From Volutella citrinella (Eukaryota; Ascomycota; Sordariomycetes; Hypocreales; Nectriaceae): a stretch of DNA of 64,000 bases. Where the stretch lies: positions 3,596,001 to 3,660,000 of the forward strand of contig JAWZSP010000006.1 of assembly GCA_034401135.1 (NCBI GenBank), written 5' to 3'. Shown in pieces: positions 22,248 to 35,268 of the stretch. The number at the start of each line of letters is the position of its first letter. The stretch's first letter is position 1. Made by a program: the position numbers and the translations under genes. Under the pieces are notes generated by a model, which saw only the letters and a list, made by a program, of their open reading frames with translations, was not told the DNA's origin and did not search any database.

Positions 22248-23962
22248 ATGGAGGTCGATACGGTCAACGAGCCCACCAGGAAGGTGCATGACAATGGCGC
22301 CGTCATTGTCAAGAAAGCCCGGACCGAGCTGGCCACGCGCAGCGAGCGCGAGAAGGCCCGACGCATTCGCGATGCCCACAAGGCCTACGGTCGGGGCAAG
22401 ATGGTCAACACCAGGAACATCAAGGACAAGAAGCTCCGAACCAACATGAAGCGCTTGGAGGGAAAGTACCAAGATGCCGCTCTCAAGGCCAAGGACGCCG
22501 AGATCCTGCTCGAGAACACATCCGGCTTCCTCGAGGCCGAGACAGAACTCGAGCGAACGTACAAGGTTCGCCAGGACGACATCACGTCAAGCGTGGCTCT
22601 CGAAACGGCGCAGAAGCGATTCGAGCTGAAATTGGACTCGCTGGGCCCCTACCTGTTCGACTATACCCGAAACGGCCGGGAATTGCTGCTCGGTGGGCGG
22701 AAAGGACATGTCGCGACAATGGACTGGCGAGAGGGCAAGCTGGGCTGTGAGATCCAGCTGAACGAGACAGTCAGGGATGTCAAGTGGCTACACAACAACC
22801 AGTACTTTGCCGTGGCGCAGAAGAAGCAGGTCTACATCTACGATCACAACGGTGTTGAGCTGCACAACCTAACAAATCACCGCGAGGTGACGAACATGGA
22901 GTTCCTCCCCTACCACTTCCTCCTCGCCACGATTGTATGTCTACCCTTGCAATATCTTGAGTTACTGTCGGAAACTGACTCTTTTCTTTCTCTTAGGGCA
23001 CCGTTGGCATCCTAAAATACCTAGACACATCAACTGGCAAGCTTGTTGCCGAACTTCCCACCCGATTAGGCCCTGCCACAGCCCTCGGCCAGAACCCATA
23101 CAACGCCGTCCTTCACTGCGGACACCAGAATGGAACCGTGACTCTGTGGTCACCCAATTCTTCAGAACCACTTGTCAAGTTGCTGGCTCACCGAGGTCCC
23201 GTGCGGGCCCTTGATGTGGATCGCGAGGGCCGGTATATGGTGACGGCGGGCCAGGACAACCGCATGTCCGTGTGGGATGTCCGCATGTTCCGCGAGGTTG
23301 GAAACTACTTCACAAGGCAGCCGGCATCCTCGGTGGCCATCTCCGACACCGGCCTGACGGCCGTCGGCTGGGGCACCTCGACGACCATCTGGAAGGGCCT
23401 ATTCAACAAGAACGCGCCGACACAGCAGAAGGTGCAGAGTCCTTACATGGCCTGGGGCGGCGAGGGCCGGCGCATGGAGCGCGTGCGATGGTGCCCCTTT
23501 GAGGATGTGCTTGGCATGAGCCACGACGCCGGCTTCTCGAGCATCATCGTCCCCGGCGCCGGCGAGGCCAACTTTGACGCGCTCGAGGTCAACCCCTTCG
23601 AGACGGTCAAGCAGCGCCAGGAGGGCGAGGTCAAGGGCCTGCTCAACAAGCTGGCCCCCGAGATGATCGCCCTCGACCCCAACTTCGTCGGCGCGCTAGA
23701 CCTGCGCACCAACAAGCAGCGCAAGGAGGACCGCGCCCAGGAGACGCCAGCCGCCGAGATCGAGGAGGACCTGCGCAAGCGCGCCAGGGGCAAGAACGGC
23801 GCCCTGAAGAAGTACATGCGCAAGCAGCGCAAGAAGAACATCATCGACGAGAAGCGCATGCGCATCGACGAGCTGTGGAACGAGCAGCAGAAGAAGAAAG
23901 ACCAGAAGCACAAGGAGATCGAGGCGGATCTGGGCCCGGCGCTGTCGCGCTTCGCAAAGTAG
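22248..23962 (+). CDS. UTP7: SSU processome WD-repeat protein UTP7 (WDR46/BING4)
   Basis: Nucleolar component of the small-subunit processome needed for 18S rRNA processing; 550 residues. Exons 22248-22934 and 22997-23962 are joined in phase 0 over a 62-base intron (GTATGT/TTAG). The order is a basic coiled N-terminus (KMVNTRNIKDKKLRTNMKRL), WD-type blades (VATMDWREGKLGCE, NGTVTLWSPN, DNRMSVWDVR), then the BING4-type C-terminal domain (RVRWCPFEDVLGMSHDAGFS, EVNPFETVKQRQEGEV) and a lysine-rich tail. The ATG is in CACCATGG context. It is divergent from TSR1 and convergent with PTH2. Confidence 0.97.
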
Positions 23963-24341
23963 GAGCAGGAGTGGCGGGCATCTCGGCTGTTGTAGGACGG
24001 CGGAGAGGTATGAGGACGAAAATAATAATACCCCGTGAACGTTCACCCCAAACTACCTGCTGTGCACTTTTCACACTTTTGACGTCTCTGCATGATGCTG
24101 GTGACAACCTGAGACGGACCCGGGTGCGTGTTCTGAGTCTATTCATGTGTGCTATAATACAACGGCAATGACAGCTGCCGTCACATTGCCACGCCGTGAT
24201 TTTGTTCATTCCCATGTTCTGGCCATTAAATCCCATGTCTATTTATTCATATGCATGCCCAGGTCGCGAAAATCGTAAAATTCCCGCCGACCCATCTTCT
24301 ACCACGGCTCGTTCGATCCCAGTCATTGTCCCATGTCGACA
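23963..24341. other. Convergent 3' spacer UTP7/PTH2
   Basis: AT-richer 379-base spacer between two convergent genes. It should carry both 3' UTRs and poly(A) sites. Nothing else was seen. Confidence 0.6.
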
Positions 24342-25143
24342 CTACAGCAGCTTCAGCCCGCCGGTAACCTGGTCCACCAAGCTCCTCGGCGCGGGGCCGA
24401 CGCCCAGGACGGTCATGCTGCCAGCCTCAATCTGCGTGCGGCCGGCGTCCTGGATGACCTCGGCGGTGAGGCCGAGGGAGCGCGCCTTCTTACGCAGCTC
24501 GAGCATCTCGGCCTGGCTCTTGATCTGCACGGCAATCTTGGCCTGGCCGAGGCGCTCCCACCGGGCGAGCATCTTGGCGCCGGGGGATCCGGCCGGGCCG
24601 CGCTTGAGGGCCTTGTAGCAGGCGAGCGTGGCGTGGGAGCACTGCGCGGCGATTTTGCCTATGAGGAACCGTGGATGTTAGCTTCTTTCTCTGATCTTCA
24701 CCAAGACCACGGGTGCCGCCCAGGCGTCTCTCCAACGTCGACCCGTGGCTCCGCAGCCAAACCAGCCCGCGTACGACGCTCACAACGCGGCATTTCATAG
24801 CACACGTACCCTTGGTCATGCCCAGGTCCGTCCGCACCACCAGCACCAGCTTGCACTCCTCGCCCGTGTCCTTGGCCTCCACTGGCTCAGCCCTGAGTCC
24901 CTGGCGGCGGTCCGCGTCGCCAGTGTTGGCCCAGTTGGGGGCATGGTCCAGCAGCGAGTCGTCCTCGTCCACATCGCTCTCGTCGCTCTCCATCGGGTCC
25001 GTCTTGTTGCGGCGGCGCTCGTCGGCGAGCTCGGGGCTGATTAGGTAGCCGCGAGTGGAGTAGAGGCCAAGCATGTAGCCGGTGATCAGGGCTACAGATG
25101 CAGTGGAGAGCACAATGGCCGTCTGGATACCTTGGTCGGCCAT
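24342..25143 (-). CDS. PTH2: Peptidyl-tRNA hydrolase 2 (Pth2), membrane-anchored
   Basis: Releases tRNA from prematurely dropped peptidyl-tRNA; 216 residues. Exons 25143-24810 and 24658-24342 are joined over a 151-base intron, the longest in the window. The N-terminus has one membrane segment (about residues 9-29, TAIVLSTASVALITGYMLGL), then an acidic linker, then the complete Pth2 fold: KLVLVVRTDLGMTKGKIAAQ, CSHATLACYKAL, KIAVQIKS and AEVIQDAGRTQIEAGS, ending GPAPRSLVDQVTGGLKLL. The membrane anchor matches the organelle-tethered eukaryotic Pth2 form. The start is the ATG just before the membrane segment; an upstream frame is open but lacks typical features. Confidence 0.95.
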
Positions 25144-25820
25144 TGCGTCTGGCGGGTGTAGAGCGTCGGGGAGGGTGACGTTTTTTGGGGGGGGCGGGGA
25201 GAATACAGGTCGTGATCTGCTAGTGAGGGTAACGACGGAGGTGACGTTTACGCTATCACGTGCGACTTTGGGAGTTGAAACATGAGCACACGGCCCGCAG
25301 ACAAGACTTGTCACATCAAACAACGGTTTACTTTCTTGTCTCAACAAACGCTTTCTAAAGTAAGTCGATGTACTGTAAATAGAACATTTGTCCTTGTTTT
25401 AATTCGTGAAACATACTGCACCTAGCAATGCAAAATGTCACTGTCTAACTTGATTGTTGGAGGCCAGTTCGTCCAATGCCTCACAACAGCCTCTATTGCT
25501 AGTCCGTCAAAACAGACTCCCCGTCGTTATCAAATCTCTGTGCTGCGAATTGTTGTACACAGTCTGGGGGGGCCATAGACCTCCCATTTTACCTCCCCCA
25601 CTCCAATTTGCATCACCATGGCCACAAAGATGGATGATTCAAGATCGCGCCGACATGACTTTACAGACCAGCCCGCCCGGGCGCGGCCAAAACAAGAAAC
25701 CAAAACCCACTGCTACCCAGACCCTAGACCCTAGATTTGTTTTATCGACAGTTTCGAAGAGGAAATGAATTAATATTATGATGCAACGCTGCGTTGGCGT
25801 CAGTGCGTGAGCCCTATCGC
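25144..25820. other. Spacer between PTH2 promoter and GT64 gene 3' end
   Basis: About 680 bases holding the PTH2 promoter and the 3' UTR of the glycosyltransferase gene. No gene or repeat was seen. Confidence 0.6.
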
Positions 25821-26923
25821 TTAATCGGAAAAGGCAACGCCGCGCTGGATGTGGGCGTCCTCGTTGATCAGAGGCATGCAGCTGAACATCTTGGCAAAGT
25901 CGTTCAGGCACTTGCTGCGGTTCTTCAGATGGCCGGGGCGGGTGCTGATGCCCTTCTTGGGAACGTAGTTGACGTATTTCTCGAGGCCGTTGACGTTCAG
26001 GGGTCCCACACCGGTAAGGTAGGAGTGGATGTAGTTCATGGCAATGTCCTCGCAGTTGAAATGCTCATCGACATACTGGCGAATGGCCTTGGGCAGGGTC
26101 TGGTCGGAGGAGTAGTACTCGAGGAAGGACATGTGGGAGAAGGCCAGGTTGGTCAGGACCATGGAGTAGTGGGCGGCGCCCTTGTTGTTGCAGAAGGCGT
26201 AGTTCCAGTTGCCGTGCTCGTCCACCTCAGAGCAACGGGCGAGGGCTCCGGTCAGGCGATCGCGGCCATAGCGGCGCCAGACCTGGAAAGTGAACTCGAG
26301 GTCCTTGAGATGGTAGTAGACGTCGTCGTCGGAGAGGAGAACGGCCTGGGTGGTAAAGCTGGGATCGGGGAGCAGTCGCTGGTTCAGGCTGTTCTTTTCG
26401 GATTGGCGGTAGCGGATGGGGGTGCCAGACTTGCCAACCCAGTCGGCGGGCGGCTTCTCTTCGAGGTCGTTCCAGACGACGACGATCTCCTTGAGGGAAG
26501 GGACCTGCTGCTCGGTGAGAATGTGAAGGGTGTTGTTCAGCTCCTGGGGGCGCTGGTAGGTCTGGATTGCAATGCTAGAAGCAGGTCAGCACAACGAGGC
26601 ATGCAAGGGACGGTTGTTGAATACAGCAACCACGGGAAACCAGTGACTTACGTGAACTTGGTGTCATCAAGATGCTCGTACTTCTTCTTGTACTCCAACC
26701 ACTTCTTGTCGGCCGTCGCAGGGGTCGGGATGTCGCAGGCCGGAATCCGGGGCATGAGGTTGCTCAGCACCTTGGGGATGATGTCGCTGGTGGTGGCCAG
26801 GCGTGTTGAGGCAACGATGAAGCCCACGGAGAGCATGAAGGCGAGAGTGACGGTAGCAATGCGGTGGAACACACGCGACTTGAGGAAAGTCATGCAGTCC
26901 ACCTGGAGCTTCTGCAGGTCCAT
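25821..26923 (-). CDS. GT64-like glycosyltransferase (exostosin-like), type II membrane protein
   Basis: 341 residues, likely Golgi/ER. Exons 26923-26652 and 26574-25821 are joined over a 77-base intron. A short basic cytosolic tail is followed by one signal anchor at about residues 22-44 (IATVTLAFMLSVGFIVAS). The catalytic domain starts with FTIAIQTYQRPQELNNTLH, typical of the EXTL/GT64 fold. It has VVVWND at 122-127 and the metal-binding DDD triplet at 173-175 (LLSDDDVYYHLKDLEFTF), then HMSFLEYYSS and NCEDIAMNY, the usual GT64 acceptor and catalytic region. The sugar donor and acceptor cannot be read from the sequence; animal relatives add GlcNAc or GlcA, but fungi lack heparan sulfate. Confidence 0.88.
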
Positions 26924-29710
26924 CTTGGCGAGTGAGAAAGAAGAAACGTCAGGATGTTGTGTGGTGTAAGGGCAGAGACGTAGCCAAGAGTCGAACCGGG
27001 GTCCAGAGCAGCGTGAGGCCTGGATGATGGAACAATTCTGGTAGGCAGGAGAGAGACGTTTGAGTGTGACACGAGGTGCTTCTCCGATGCTGCCGGTCGT
27101 TCAAGAAAATATTACTCGGCTAGGCAATTCGAGCTGGCGACGGAGGAGGTGGTGGCGGCGTATCAAACAAGGGTGCCAGTAAAAAGAATGGCACTGGTAT
27201 AATAATAATAATGGTCAAATACAAGGAGCAAGGGGCAGCCGAACACAAGGAGCGAGGGACAGGCGCCAGTGGGTCGTCGAAGCAAGCAGTCGTCAAAGGG
27301 CAGACACAAAAAGACGACGGGAGGTGAGGCGACGATGAGAGGAGAGGACGGCGGAGCGAGCTTGGCAGGAGAAGGGAGCAGGAGGAGGAGCGGAGCGGAA
27401 CCGGGGACGCACGAGATAGAAGAGGCAAGCTTGCGACGCCTGCGACTACGACCGACCAACTGATTAATTACTTGCGACCATGACAGTCCCGGCAGTCCCA
27501 CGCACACACGCTGCAGCGTCCCGTCATGAGCAAAGTACGTGTATATTATCGCGTGCCCTGCGTGATAGGTGGGTGCGCTTCAGGGGTACGCACACCTAGT
27601 GCCCCGCGGTCCCCACTCAGCGGTAACATCCAAGCCCTCAAGACGTCGCCGGGCTGCGAGCCAAGCGGCTGCTAGTCGGCTCCATCCCCTATCTTCGAGG
27701 CTGACCATGGTGTGCTTGTGCCCTGGGGATGCCAGGAGTTTTGCGATTTATTGAACGCCCGTCCAGCTAGCTCAAGTGTCGGTGTCCCCCCCTTACTGGA
27801 TTCCGGATCGTGGTGTTTTCTGGGCCCCTTTTCTCGGCGATTTTCTGGCGCGCATCGAAAGTTGGGAATTCTTGTCCGTAGGGGTGCGGAAGTACATTGG
27901 GATACTTATGTATATGGACCTCCGACTCCTGGTGGAAGCAGAGGAAGGGTGAATGCGACGTCAATGCGTCCCGGGATGGAGGGATGGAGGGGAGGTGGCG
28001 GTCCCGGCATCTCCTTTGAGGTATCCGTACCCCGATGCGCCCACAGTCAGCGGAGGATTTGCGTGTGCCACAGGACAGGGCTGGGTCCTCTACAAGTGGA
28101 GGCTAGCAGCACTCCCGCCAGAGCTTCCTGGACCCTACGCGATCCTTATTCCAGGGACTTGCTCTGACATCCGCGTCATCTCGACGACACCATTTACATA
28201 CCACAGCTGTCATTACTCTGTAGTCGGAAGAGAGCTTGGGTGAGGCTGCCACGCTCGACATTGCCAAGACGGCGGTACCCGCGAGACATGGTTGAGTCAT
28301 GAACGTGTTCAGCCATACCAGTCTGCATCGACTCGACAACGCAGATGAGGCTCAATCCTCTGTCGCCCCTTGCGCAGATGCCATTCATTGTGCCAAGCCT
28401 GTTGTTGCCAAGGTTTTGTACTGTATACGCGAAACGGCTCAGCGGCCTGCAATCATCTGCAGCGTCCCCCACACCTCCTATTGATTAGTGGGCACGGCGG
28501 GATGGATGGATGGATGCGCGACGGCGCCTAGGTGACGTCTGATAATAGAGTGCCCGCTGACAGTCTCAGCATGGGCGTCAGCCCAAGGAAAAAGATCAGC
28601 GTTGGGCTGGGGATTTCACGACAGCTTCGGAGGAGCAATCTCGTCTGTACGCGCTATGCCCAACACAGCGCGGCAAACGGATATGACGTTGGTTTCATTA
28701 ATGAATTTGGTCTGAGCGTGATGGATTGCCTTTTGGGGGAGGTGCTCGTAGCCTTATCAGCTCTCTCCAGGTTTTCAAGACATGTGTCCCATGATCATCC
28801 ACCTAATGTACCAGCAAGATCCTAATACACTACGGAGCAGCAACAACCGGTGTCGACCTGCAATCATTCTCTACTACAGAGTACACATGGCATTTTTTTT
28901 TTACATCAATTCAGGGCCAATCGAAGAAGCAAACAGTTGATCAATTTCTGCGCCCTCCACTCTCATCAGCGATTAGTCCCGCCCAGCCTCAGGGGGGCCC
29001 TGTGGGGCCGGGGGCGTCTTCTAGGCGTCGGGTCGGCTACGCAGGAAAAAACTCAGCGCATACCATGGCCAAGGCATTGCTGCCAGGTCCGCCCATGCCG
29101 GGCTCCCGTGCTTCCAAGACCATTCCATGCAATCCTCAGGGCGCTCTCTGCCAGGCACGAAGGCTTTCGATGATTAGCCGACTTGCTCCTGGTCAGGCCA
29201 GCCCGATTACGCCAGAGAAGGACAGGTAGGGCTCGCAACGGCCGCCACACCTCATTCGCGCCAAGGCAAGCCATGTCTGCAGCCGCTTCCATGCCGAGCA
29301 GCCACACTATTTCACCCAGCTCCCGCTGGCGCCACTTCCGACAGGATTCGGCAGCCACATGGCAGTGAGCCTGGGCCACCGCCTATGCCAAGAGCCTCAC
29401 AACGCAGCAAACATGCTACGGCCTCTCAAGGGAACAATTCCACAACCGTAGTCTGCGGCTACTCAAGCAAACGCTTGCCTAGTTGGGCAGAGTTGACATA
29501 AACCCAAGGAACAGACCCAATCAAACAACTGATACGCCATACTTCACTTCGTAGCATAGTCTCATTGTTCTGTACTGTCATTGGTCCGCTGTGATCCATC
29601 GGCGCTAGGTACATTCCACTGTCAAATCCCCTCACACAGGCAACCCACCCCAGGAATAGCTCCAGTCAACCCTCCGCTCCGACCTCGTAACCGAGTCTCG
29701 ATTCACAGTC
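26924..29710. other. Gene-poor region between GT64 and NRK1 promoters
   Basis: About 2.8 kb between two divergent genes. The first 500 bases left of NRK1 and right of the GT64 gene should be promoter and leader sequence. A purine/pyrimidine-skewed stretch (about 27150-27430) with TAATAATAATAA near 27200 is present. No exon chain, RNA gene or mobile-element motif is supported in the rest. Confidence 0.55.
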
Positions 29711-30602
29711 ATGGCCCACAACAAGGCTCTCATAGTCGCCCTCTCTGGCTGCTCATCCAGCGGCAAGACTACGATTGCCCGGCTGCTGCGGGACATCTTC
29801 CCCAACACCTTTATCCTTCATCAAGATGACTTTTATAGACCCGAGAACGAGTAAGTCTTGACCATGTGCCTGCCCACTTAGAACATCCCGTGTAACCCGA
29901 AATGCCAACTCTTTTCTAGACTGCCCTCACGAGATGGACTGCTGGACTGGGACTGCGCCGAGTCACTGGATCTCCCCGCCATGGCCGAGTCACTCTCATA
30001 CATCCGCCAACACGCCGCCTTCCCTGTAAGCACCCCTGCACGCTGCATCTTGATACCTCCAAGCCTCGCTTGCCTGCTCACATTCCCTCTCGCAGCCAAC
30101 TCTAGACTCAAAAGAGGACCAGAACTCCGTAGGCAAGTGTCCCGTCTCGGACGCCACCATTGCCGCTCAGCGAGCAAAGGTGGACCAGGCCCTGCCTGCC
30201 TCGCACCCACTCCGGTCCAACTTACGGCTGTGTCTGCTTGATGGGTTCCTTCTCTACCCGGAGTCCATGGCCCTGATACAGCCCAACTTGGACATCAAGC
30301 TCTTCCTGAGAGCCTCGTACGCCAAGGCCAAGGCTCGCCGCGAGGCCCGTGACGGCTACGTCACTATCGAGGGCTTCTGGGCCGACCCTCCAGGGTATGT
30401 GGATAAAATCGTGTGGCCCAACTACGTGAGTGAACATGCGTGGATGTTCGAAGGAGGCGACGTTGAGGCACGGTTCAAGGACGAGGTGCTGGCGGAAAAG
30501 GGTATCAAAGCGCAGAAAGATGCGGACGTGGACGGCGATATCAATGTGACGCTCGGCTGGACAGTGGATGTCATCCTGGAGGAGTTGGGGAAACTGGTGT
30601 AG
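29711..30602 (+). CDS. NRK1: Nicotinamide riboside kinase (NRK1)
   Basis: Phosphorylates nicotinamide riboside to NMN in the NAD salvage pathway; 250 residues, cytosolic. Three exons, 29711-29850, 29920-30025 and 30096-30602, are joined over introns of 69 and 70 bases. The P-loop GCSSSGKT at 13-20 is followed by LHQDDFYRPENELP, the substrate-binding segment of the family, then LDWDCAESLD and LLDGFLLYP. The ending is longer than in human NRK, as in fungal homologues. The gene is convergent with dcl2, with 86 bases between stop codons. Confidence 0.95.
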
Positions 30603-30688
30603 CTCCTAGAATTAGAGAGCGCAATCGTTACTTCGTCAACCCGCTACCACCAAGATACGGCCTGATTGCATATCTGTTCTATAACCGT

Positions 30689-33600
30689 CTATTCCTCGCA
30701 TTTCCGCTTTACACCAGCCTGTTCTCCCTTCAAGAGCTTTACCGCCTGCTCCGCTGCCATTGTCTGGACCTCTTCTTTGCTCACCCCATCCTCTACAGCC
30801 ACCACCTGCCTCTCCCCGACAAAGATCTTGCATCTAAACTTTTTACTGCCGTCCGAACCCTCGGCGGTGTCAATATCGTACCTGACCTTCTCACTGCGGG
30901 CCATCTGGCCGAGCTCCTCCTTTGGATGCAGAATATGGACCGTATCCCGCATGAAACGGTCGAGGTGGCTCAGGACAGAGAATTTCTTTAGCATGCCTTC
31001 GCATGCTTCAAAGGACCCAGAGTCTACCCATATGGCACCGATCAGAGCCTCAAAAATGTCCGAGTAGAACTTGCGCGCCTGCAGGCGGGCGAGCAGCGCC
31101 CACGGGTAGCGTGTCCCCTCTTTTAGGTGGCCTCCAATACGGCCTCGAAGTGTCTCGAAACGCTTCGACATGCGCTCTTGCTCAAAGCCAATGGCAGGTT
31201 CTGCGTGGAGCATAAAACTCCACATTGGTACCGCAACCTTGGTGCTGGCAACTTCGTTATCCTCGCCGACCACAGCCTCTGACCGGTACGTGGCGTGATC
31301 CATGGTGACAAAGGCCAGGAAGTCGGCATTGACCATGGCAGTCTTGAGTAGGTGCAGCTGTGAGTTCGGCAGAGGTGGTTGCACACCAAAGACCTTGGTC
31401 ACAATGATGTAGTCAAGGATAGCATCTCCGATGTACTCGAGACGATCGTATGTCCGACCTCCACGGCCCAGGGCAAACGACGGATGTGTCATAGCCTCAA
31501 CCAGTAAAGATTTCTTGTTGAACGTGTAGCCAAGCAGGTCCTCCAAGGGTTCAAGAGTGGCTGGTAGCTTCATGTCACTAGGCACGGCATTGAACAGAAG
31601 CTTGCGAGCATTGGTTGCCTTTGACCAATCCACGCCCCCGATGAAACTGGACAGATACTTCATCACATTCGGCAGCCCACCGCTGGAAAAGGATGCCGCG
31701 AGTAGAGATTCCATCACGTCAGCCAGAGTCTTTGAGAATGTCTTCCGCATCGAGCGTGACTGCTTCTGTTCAAGGGCATCATCCAAGTGAATCGGCCGCC
31801 ATTTCTTGCCGATGAATGGGGTGTTGTAGATGAACTGGGGGAACCCTCCTTGTACAGATGCTTCAGACAGGTTTCTGTTGGACACGATTTTGTCCTTTTC
31901 GTATGATAGATACCCCTCGGGCCATTCCAGAACTTGAAAATGTTAGCTTCTAATAATGTACGAAGAGAGAGAGAGGGCCGTACACCGAGCGGACGTTTGC
32001 GTCACGGCGCAAAACTTGAGAATGGAATCGCCCAAGAATTCCAGTCTCTCATAGTTCACGGGCTCCATTGCCCCACGAGAACAGATTGCTTCGATGATTG
32101 ATTGCATATCGTCAATTGCAACATCCTGGAGTATGGTGGACTTGAGCTCGGAAGCAGCCAGTGCTACCTCCAAGACATGAATGAGGGAAGGGATTAGCTG
32201 AGCAAACTGAACAAATGCTTTCGGAATTGTATCAATCGTCGCCTTGGAGATGGGAAGAACCGCGTCGTATCTCTTCGAACTCGGAGTTTGCGTGACATTC
32301 TGGGTCAATGGGTGGAGGCAGTTTGTCCTCTTGGGCCATCGCTTGAGAACCAAGTAGGGCTCGTTTGTCGGACTATCCTTAAAACCCAAAAACGGATTTT
32401 GGACATCTTCGATAGGCGGCTTTTCGGGGATGACGCCGAGCCCTCGATAAGGCCGGCCCTGTTCGTTCCGGATGAGGAAGTTGTCGCTTATTCCACGGGC
32501 TGGATCGAAGGGTACGGCGCCGATTTGTGACCTGGAAATGTCCCGATTCACTGATGCAATTTTAATTATATGCTGGTCGCCCTTGATTTCGTAGCGATGC
32601 CCAAAGTTCAAGTGCAGAAGCGCCGGCGTGTGATTTGGCACCGTTTCGGCCTCGTCGTAGGATACGGAGCGCTTGGAGGTAAAGTTCAACGTGAACTTGC
32701 TGTCTTGTTCTGGGTACAGGTGGGTGTCGCGAGGTAGTTGAATGTCAACAGGAAGCACGATCTGGTACTGGCCCAGTGACCCCCCGGTGATATCCTCCAG
32801 ATTGAGGTTGTAGATCCATCTGGGCCCTCGTTGTCCCCAGAGCTGAGCGACACGGACCCACGGGTTGTGCAGAGGCTCGATGTTCATTTCGACGGAGCGG
32901 TCGACGATCGAAGCTTCTTTGATTGGAAGCAGGTTGTCATTGACGAACCCAGCCTTGTACAAGGCCACATACGCGTGGAAGGCGGCGTCCTTTGTAGCGT
33001 TTTTGTGCGTTCTCCAAGTTTTGAAGCTGCGGGTTCGTCGCAGTTCAGCCGGAAAGAATGGAGGAAGCACAACCGTTGCAGCAAATGGATGACGTACATT
33101 GTCCTCATCTCTGTCGATGATGTAGCTGGGGCGAGGATCGATGAAGTCCCCTCGGCAGATGACTCGACAGAGGTGCTCCAAGTGACCCTTCGCCGCGTCA
33201 AAGTCGAGTCTGGCACCCGTCTTTTCGACAAGGAAGTATTCTGAGCTTGTCATCTCGTCTTCCTCTTCCGCCAGCAGTCTCGCGCGTTCCCTTTCGTCGT
33301 CCTCGTATTTCTGCTTCATGCTTTCCTCCAAGGCTTCCCATTGAGGTGGACGCCCGACGGTGGCGTCTAGGAATATGACCAATCTTGACTTCTTCATCCG
33401 AGCACGTCCACGACGCTGGATAAACGACTTGAGATTGTCTGGCTTATCGAAGCAGATGACCAGGTTGCAGGCCGGGACGTCAATTCCTTCCTCCAAGACG
33501 TTTGTTGCCAACAGAAGATTAATCTTCCCGGATCGAAAGTCCTGGAGCGACTCAAAGCCCTTGCCGTCGCTGAACTCAAAGACGTTTTGGCTGCGGGCGC

Positions 33601-35268
33601 GGTACGTGGAGGTCCCAAACATGGTTCCAATGCGATATCTTTCTCGAATTGAGGGGAGATTGGTGAGAAGTTGTTGAAGAAGATTGACCGTGGTTCTCTC
33701 CTTGACGAAAACGATGCCGACAACGTTGTCCTTGACTTCGACAAGGGTCCTTATCAACCGAATAGCTTTGTTAGATATATCCTCCTCTTCTGCAGGATGC
33801 GATTCGTCCTCAATTAAAACTTTTCGCAGGGAACCAGCCAAGTACATCTTTTCGTCCGCAGACCTAGCCATTGGTGTAAAAGGTTCAGCTGCCATCTTCC
33901 CAAGAAATGTGCGGACCACTCTTGATATGTACTGATCAGCGGACCAGCGGCCCAGCTCTCGTCGGATCTCCTTGGCTCGACCCCACATGCTTTTGAGCTG
34001 ATTCTGTGTGAAGGTATCATATCTCATTATCGCATTTTTCAATTCGCGGCTGCTTTGCTTGGCGTTTTGACCTCGGAGCTTCAGAATTCCTGGATCCGTC
34101 TCTATGTCCAAGCCCCTGATCACTTCGCGGAGAGACTCCATGGAGCGGGTGAGTTCCATAGTATCAGGCTCGTACAAGACGTGCGAAAGTTCGGGCTTAT
34201 TGACACACTTGAGAAGCTCATCTCTATGTATTGTTGGTGTTATACATGTTGCATCCAGGGTTTCCTCGAGCTTGTCGATGCCTGCCAAGTCGGACTTCAT
34301 AATTGGGCTGGCTGTGAGGCCGAGGATGGAAGGGACGGAGCGATTCTTCTTTTTAAGGGGATGATAAAAGTCCATCATGATCTTTCTGCCTGGGTTTTTG
34401 TTGACGCAATTGTGTGCTGGAACATGCCCATGTCAGTATACTTCCACTGCAGCCTCCATGTCGGACAAACCTTCATCAATGATGATCAAGGACACATTCT
34501 CCAATTTCACAAAGGCATGAGAAAGCGCATCTAGAAGCACCTGGAATGTAGATACTACAATTCGGGTCCCATCTAAGACGGCGGACCACGTCGTGGTAGA
34601 CCAAGAGTCTAGATTTTCGTTGCCGGTCAGAACTTTGAGCGCTACCGCCTGGTTTTGCAGCTTAATAACTTGGGCTTGTTGTTCGCAAAGAGGAATGGTG
34701 GGGGCCAAGAACCAAACCATCTGTAGGATGTTAATTGATAGCACACGAGCATATGCTACTTTCGATTCTTCACCTTGATGGGAGCGGCCTTCTTGAGCTC
34801 TGCGACGATACGAAGGACTGCACTATTGTCCCCAGTTGTCAGAGAACATTTATAGTATATATCACGAAAAGTGAAACAAACATACACTTGGGTCTTTCCG
34901 CTTCCAGTGTCCATCTACAGTCAATTAGACACGATTCGACTTACATGGGGAGTTTACCTCATGCAACCACTTACAGCCACAATAACATTCCGCTGGAGGC
35001 TTTGCTCCAGCATCTCTAGCTGATATGCTCTGGCATTCATGGCTCCGAGAGCGGCGGGATCTTCTTTGGACTCAATAGTCGTCGACAAAGGAATTCCTGA
35101 GAAACCATCCTGGTGTATGATAGATATAGCCTCGGGAGCATCGGGCATGAGCTCTTCTCCATCGCAGGGTTCAAGTTGAACCGGTGTGATGTGACCGTCA
35201 GGCTCCTCAGATGAGGACGTGTACCATTCGTCGGCATCCATAGTTGAAGATTCGGCCCATCGGCCCAT
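30689..35268 (-). CDS. dcl2: Dicer-like protein 2 (RNA silencing)
   Basis: Cuts double-stranded RNA into small RNAs for RNA interference and defence against RNA parasites; 1432 residues. Six exons: 35268-34975, 34914-34886, 34822-34774, 34720-34471, 34416-31984 and 31932-30689, with introns of 51-63 bases. All junctions preserve frame and rebuild family motifs: Walker A MDTGSGKT at 99-106 (microexon 2), and the Walker B DEAH at 206-209 that spans exons 4-5. Then come the helicase C domain (LLATNVLEEGIDVPACNLVI, QRRGRAR) and the Dicer dimerisation domain. RNase IIIa (ERLEFLGDSILKF, 997-1009) and RNase IIIb (DRLEYIGDAILDY, 1181-1193) follow, with a weak dsRNA-binding-like tail. No clear PAZ domain is seen, usual for fungal Dcl2. 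A second ATG at 35241 is an alternative start. The gene looks intact. Confidence 0.96.

Noticed and set aside
24144..25347. Upstream extension of PTH2 to a start at 25347
   Set aside because: The extension reads as random sequence and starts before the typical membrane-anchor N-terminus at 25143.
26980..27060. GGTTCGACTC-like B box suggesting a minus-strand tRNA
   Set aside because: No A box, cloverleaf or acceptor stem could be built around it.
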